Source of the DNA: Cryptobacteroides sp963543835
Lineage (GTDB): Bacteria; Bacteroidota; Bacteroidia; Bacteroidales; UBA932
Assembly: GCA_963543835.1 (NCBI GenBank)
Contig: CAUUCY010000042.1
Span: 1 to 16,240, forward strand
DNA: 16,240 bases
Direction: 5' to 3'
The first letter of the stretch is position 1. Each line of letters opens with the position of its first letter. Below the pieces are notes generated by a model that was not told where the DNA came from, searched no databases, and was given only the letters and a program-made list of their open reading frames with translations. The position numbers and the translations under genes are program-made. Below, in pieces: positions 15,794 to 16,240 of this stretch.

Positions 15794-15824
15794 CAAACAT
15801 AATAAATTTATCGTAAAACAACAA
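15794..15824 (-). promoter_or_regulatory. Promoter of the nfeD-flotillin-XRE operon
   Basis: On the minus strand TATGTTTG (15794-15801) is a perfect TAnnTTTG box. TTGT (15821-15824) lies 19 bases upstream as a partial -33 box in an AT-rich region. Transcription would start near 15787, about 28 bases before the start codon. Confidence 0.6.
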
Positions 15825-15932
15825 CAATTTTCGCTTTTTCATCAAAATTTTTCATTTTGACGTATTGAAGTTGATGTCCCACGACGGGTGCGGTTTGAAC
15901 AGGTCCTTGGCGGATTATCATAACCTGACTTA

Positions 15933-16199
15933 ATGTATTTCAGCTCAGGATTGAGGTATCAAGCCGTAAATCATCCTAAAATGTCCGAAATTCTTAAAGA
16001 AAATCGGACATTTGCTTGTTATATGAAGAGCAATATCGTATCTCCTCCTGAAAGCATCGAAGATGTTTTGCTAGACGACTATAAGCAAATGCAAATCGGA
16101 TTCATTTATGCCGAAGCGCCTTCTTTCGATAAAATTATGGAACGATTGAGTGAGTTGCATAACAGATTTAGGACATTGGAATGGAAAAATAATCATTGA
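15933..16199 (+). CDS. Unrecognised 88-residue ORF
   Basis: The ATG at 15933 opens an 88-residue frame with varied, protein-like composition, including FIYAEAPSFDKIMERLSELHNRFRTLEW near the end. There is no signal peptide or membrane segment. I cannot assign it. The length and the helical C-terminal end could equally be a small protein or the tail of a longer enzyme whose front has been lost; an in-frame TAA lies at 15921-15923, four codons upstream of the start. No good promoter box precedes it. A further ATG follows its stop by four bases, which is operon-like and favours a real gene. Confidence 0.45.
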   Translation: MYFSSGLRYQAVNHPKMSEILKENRTFACYMKSNIVSPPESIEDVLLDDYKQMQIGFIYAEAPSFDKIMERLSELHNRFRTLEWKNNH

Positions 16200-16203
16200 C
16201 TGC

Positions 16204-16240
16204 ATGGCGGACACAAATATTGATATAAAGCAGAGCAAGG
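16204..16240 (+). CDS. Possible start of a further gene, cut by the window edge
   Basis: An ATG four bases after the preceding stop opens MADTNIDIKQSK and stays open to the edge, 12 codons. The tight spacing suggests it belongs with the 88-residue ORF. Too little is visible to assign a function. Confidence 0.3.
   Translation, partial: MADTNIDIKQSK

Noticed and set aside
15861..15932. Upstream extension of the 88-residue ORF
   Set aside because: The same frame has stop codons at 15858-15860 and 15921-15923, so no longer product can be read.

Overview
The window looks like chromosomal DNA of a member of the Bacteroidota, probably order Bacteroidales. The main evidence is promoter architecture: several genes are preceded by the phylum-specific pair TTTG, about 19 bases, then TAnnTTTG. 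The clearest case is the tRNA-Val promoter (6670-6700). Ribosome binding sites are weak. The gene families fit as well: a DUF4172-type Fic protein, pyruvate phosphate dikinase, a PagL-like acyloxyacyl hydrolase and a thioester-less alpha-2-macroglobulin with an N-terminal helical extension. I cannot name a genus.

Left part (1-4160). A Fic-domain protein on the minus strand is cut by the left edge, but its inhibitory motif and catalytic Fic motif are both readable. Its promoter region holds three copies of a TGCGAC-based sequence and a run of nine C. A 530-base non-coding stretch follows, with a 51-base periodic repeat and a terminator. Then comes the complete ppdK gene on the minus strand, whose promoter lies back to back with that of the next gene.

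Middle (4160-6850). On the plus strand lie an unassigned 315-residue protein, which I suspect is a degenerate relative of the C-terminal AIR-synthase fold of PurL/PurM, then folC, then a tRNA-Val(UAC) gene with its own promoter and terminator.

Envelope pair (6863-13103). A PagL-like outer-membrane lipid A deacylase starts only 14 bases past the tRNA terminator. It is followed by a 1670-residue alpha-2-macroglobulin-like protein without a thioester. Both carry export signals, so this segment concerns the cell envelope.

Right part (13104-16240). A convergent intergenic region carries a strong hairpin terminator and a second, inverted copy of the 51-base repeat. A minus-strand operon follows: NfeD-like membrane protein, flotillin (SPFH) and a very small XRE-type regulator, whose start codon shares one base with the flotillin stop codon. 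At the right edge are an unrecognised 88-residue plus-strand ORF and the possible start of another gene.

Most of the window is ordinary chromosome. The items most worth follow-up are the 51-base repeat family, the PurL-like orphan beside folC, the operator cluster at the Fic promoter, the tRNA/deacylase junction and the nfeD-flotillin-XRE operon. I did not see a clear new defence or mobile system.
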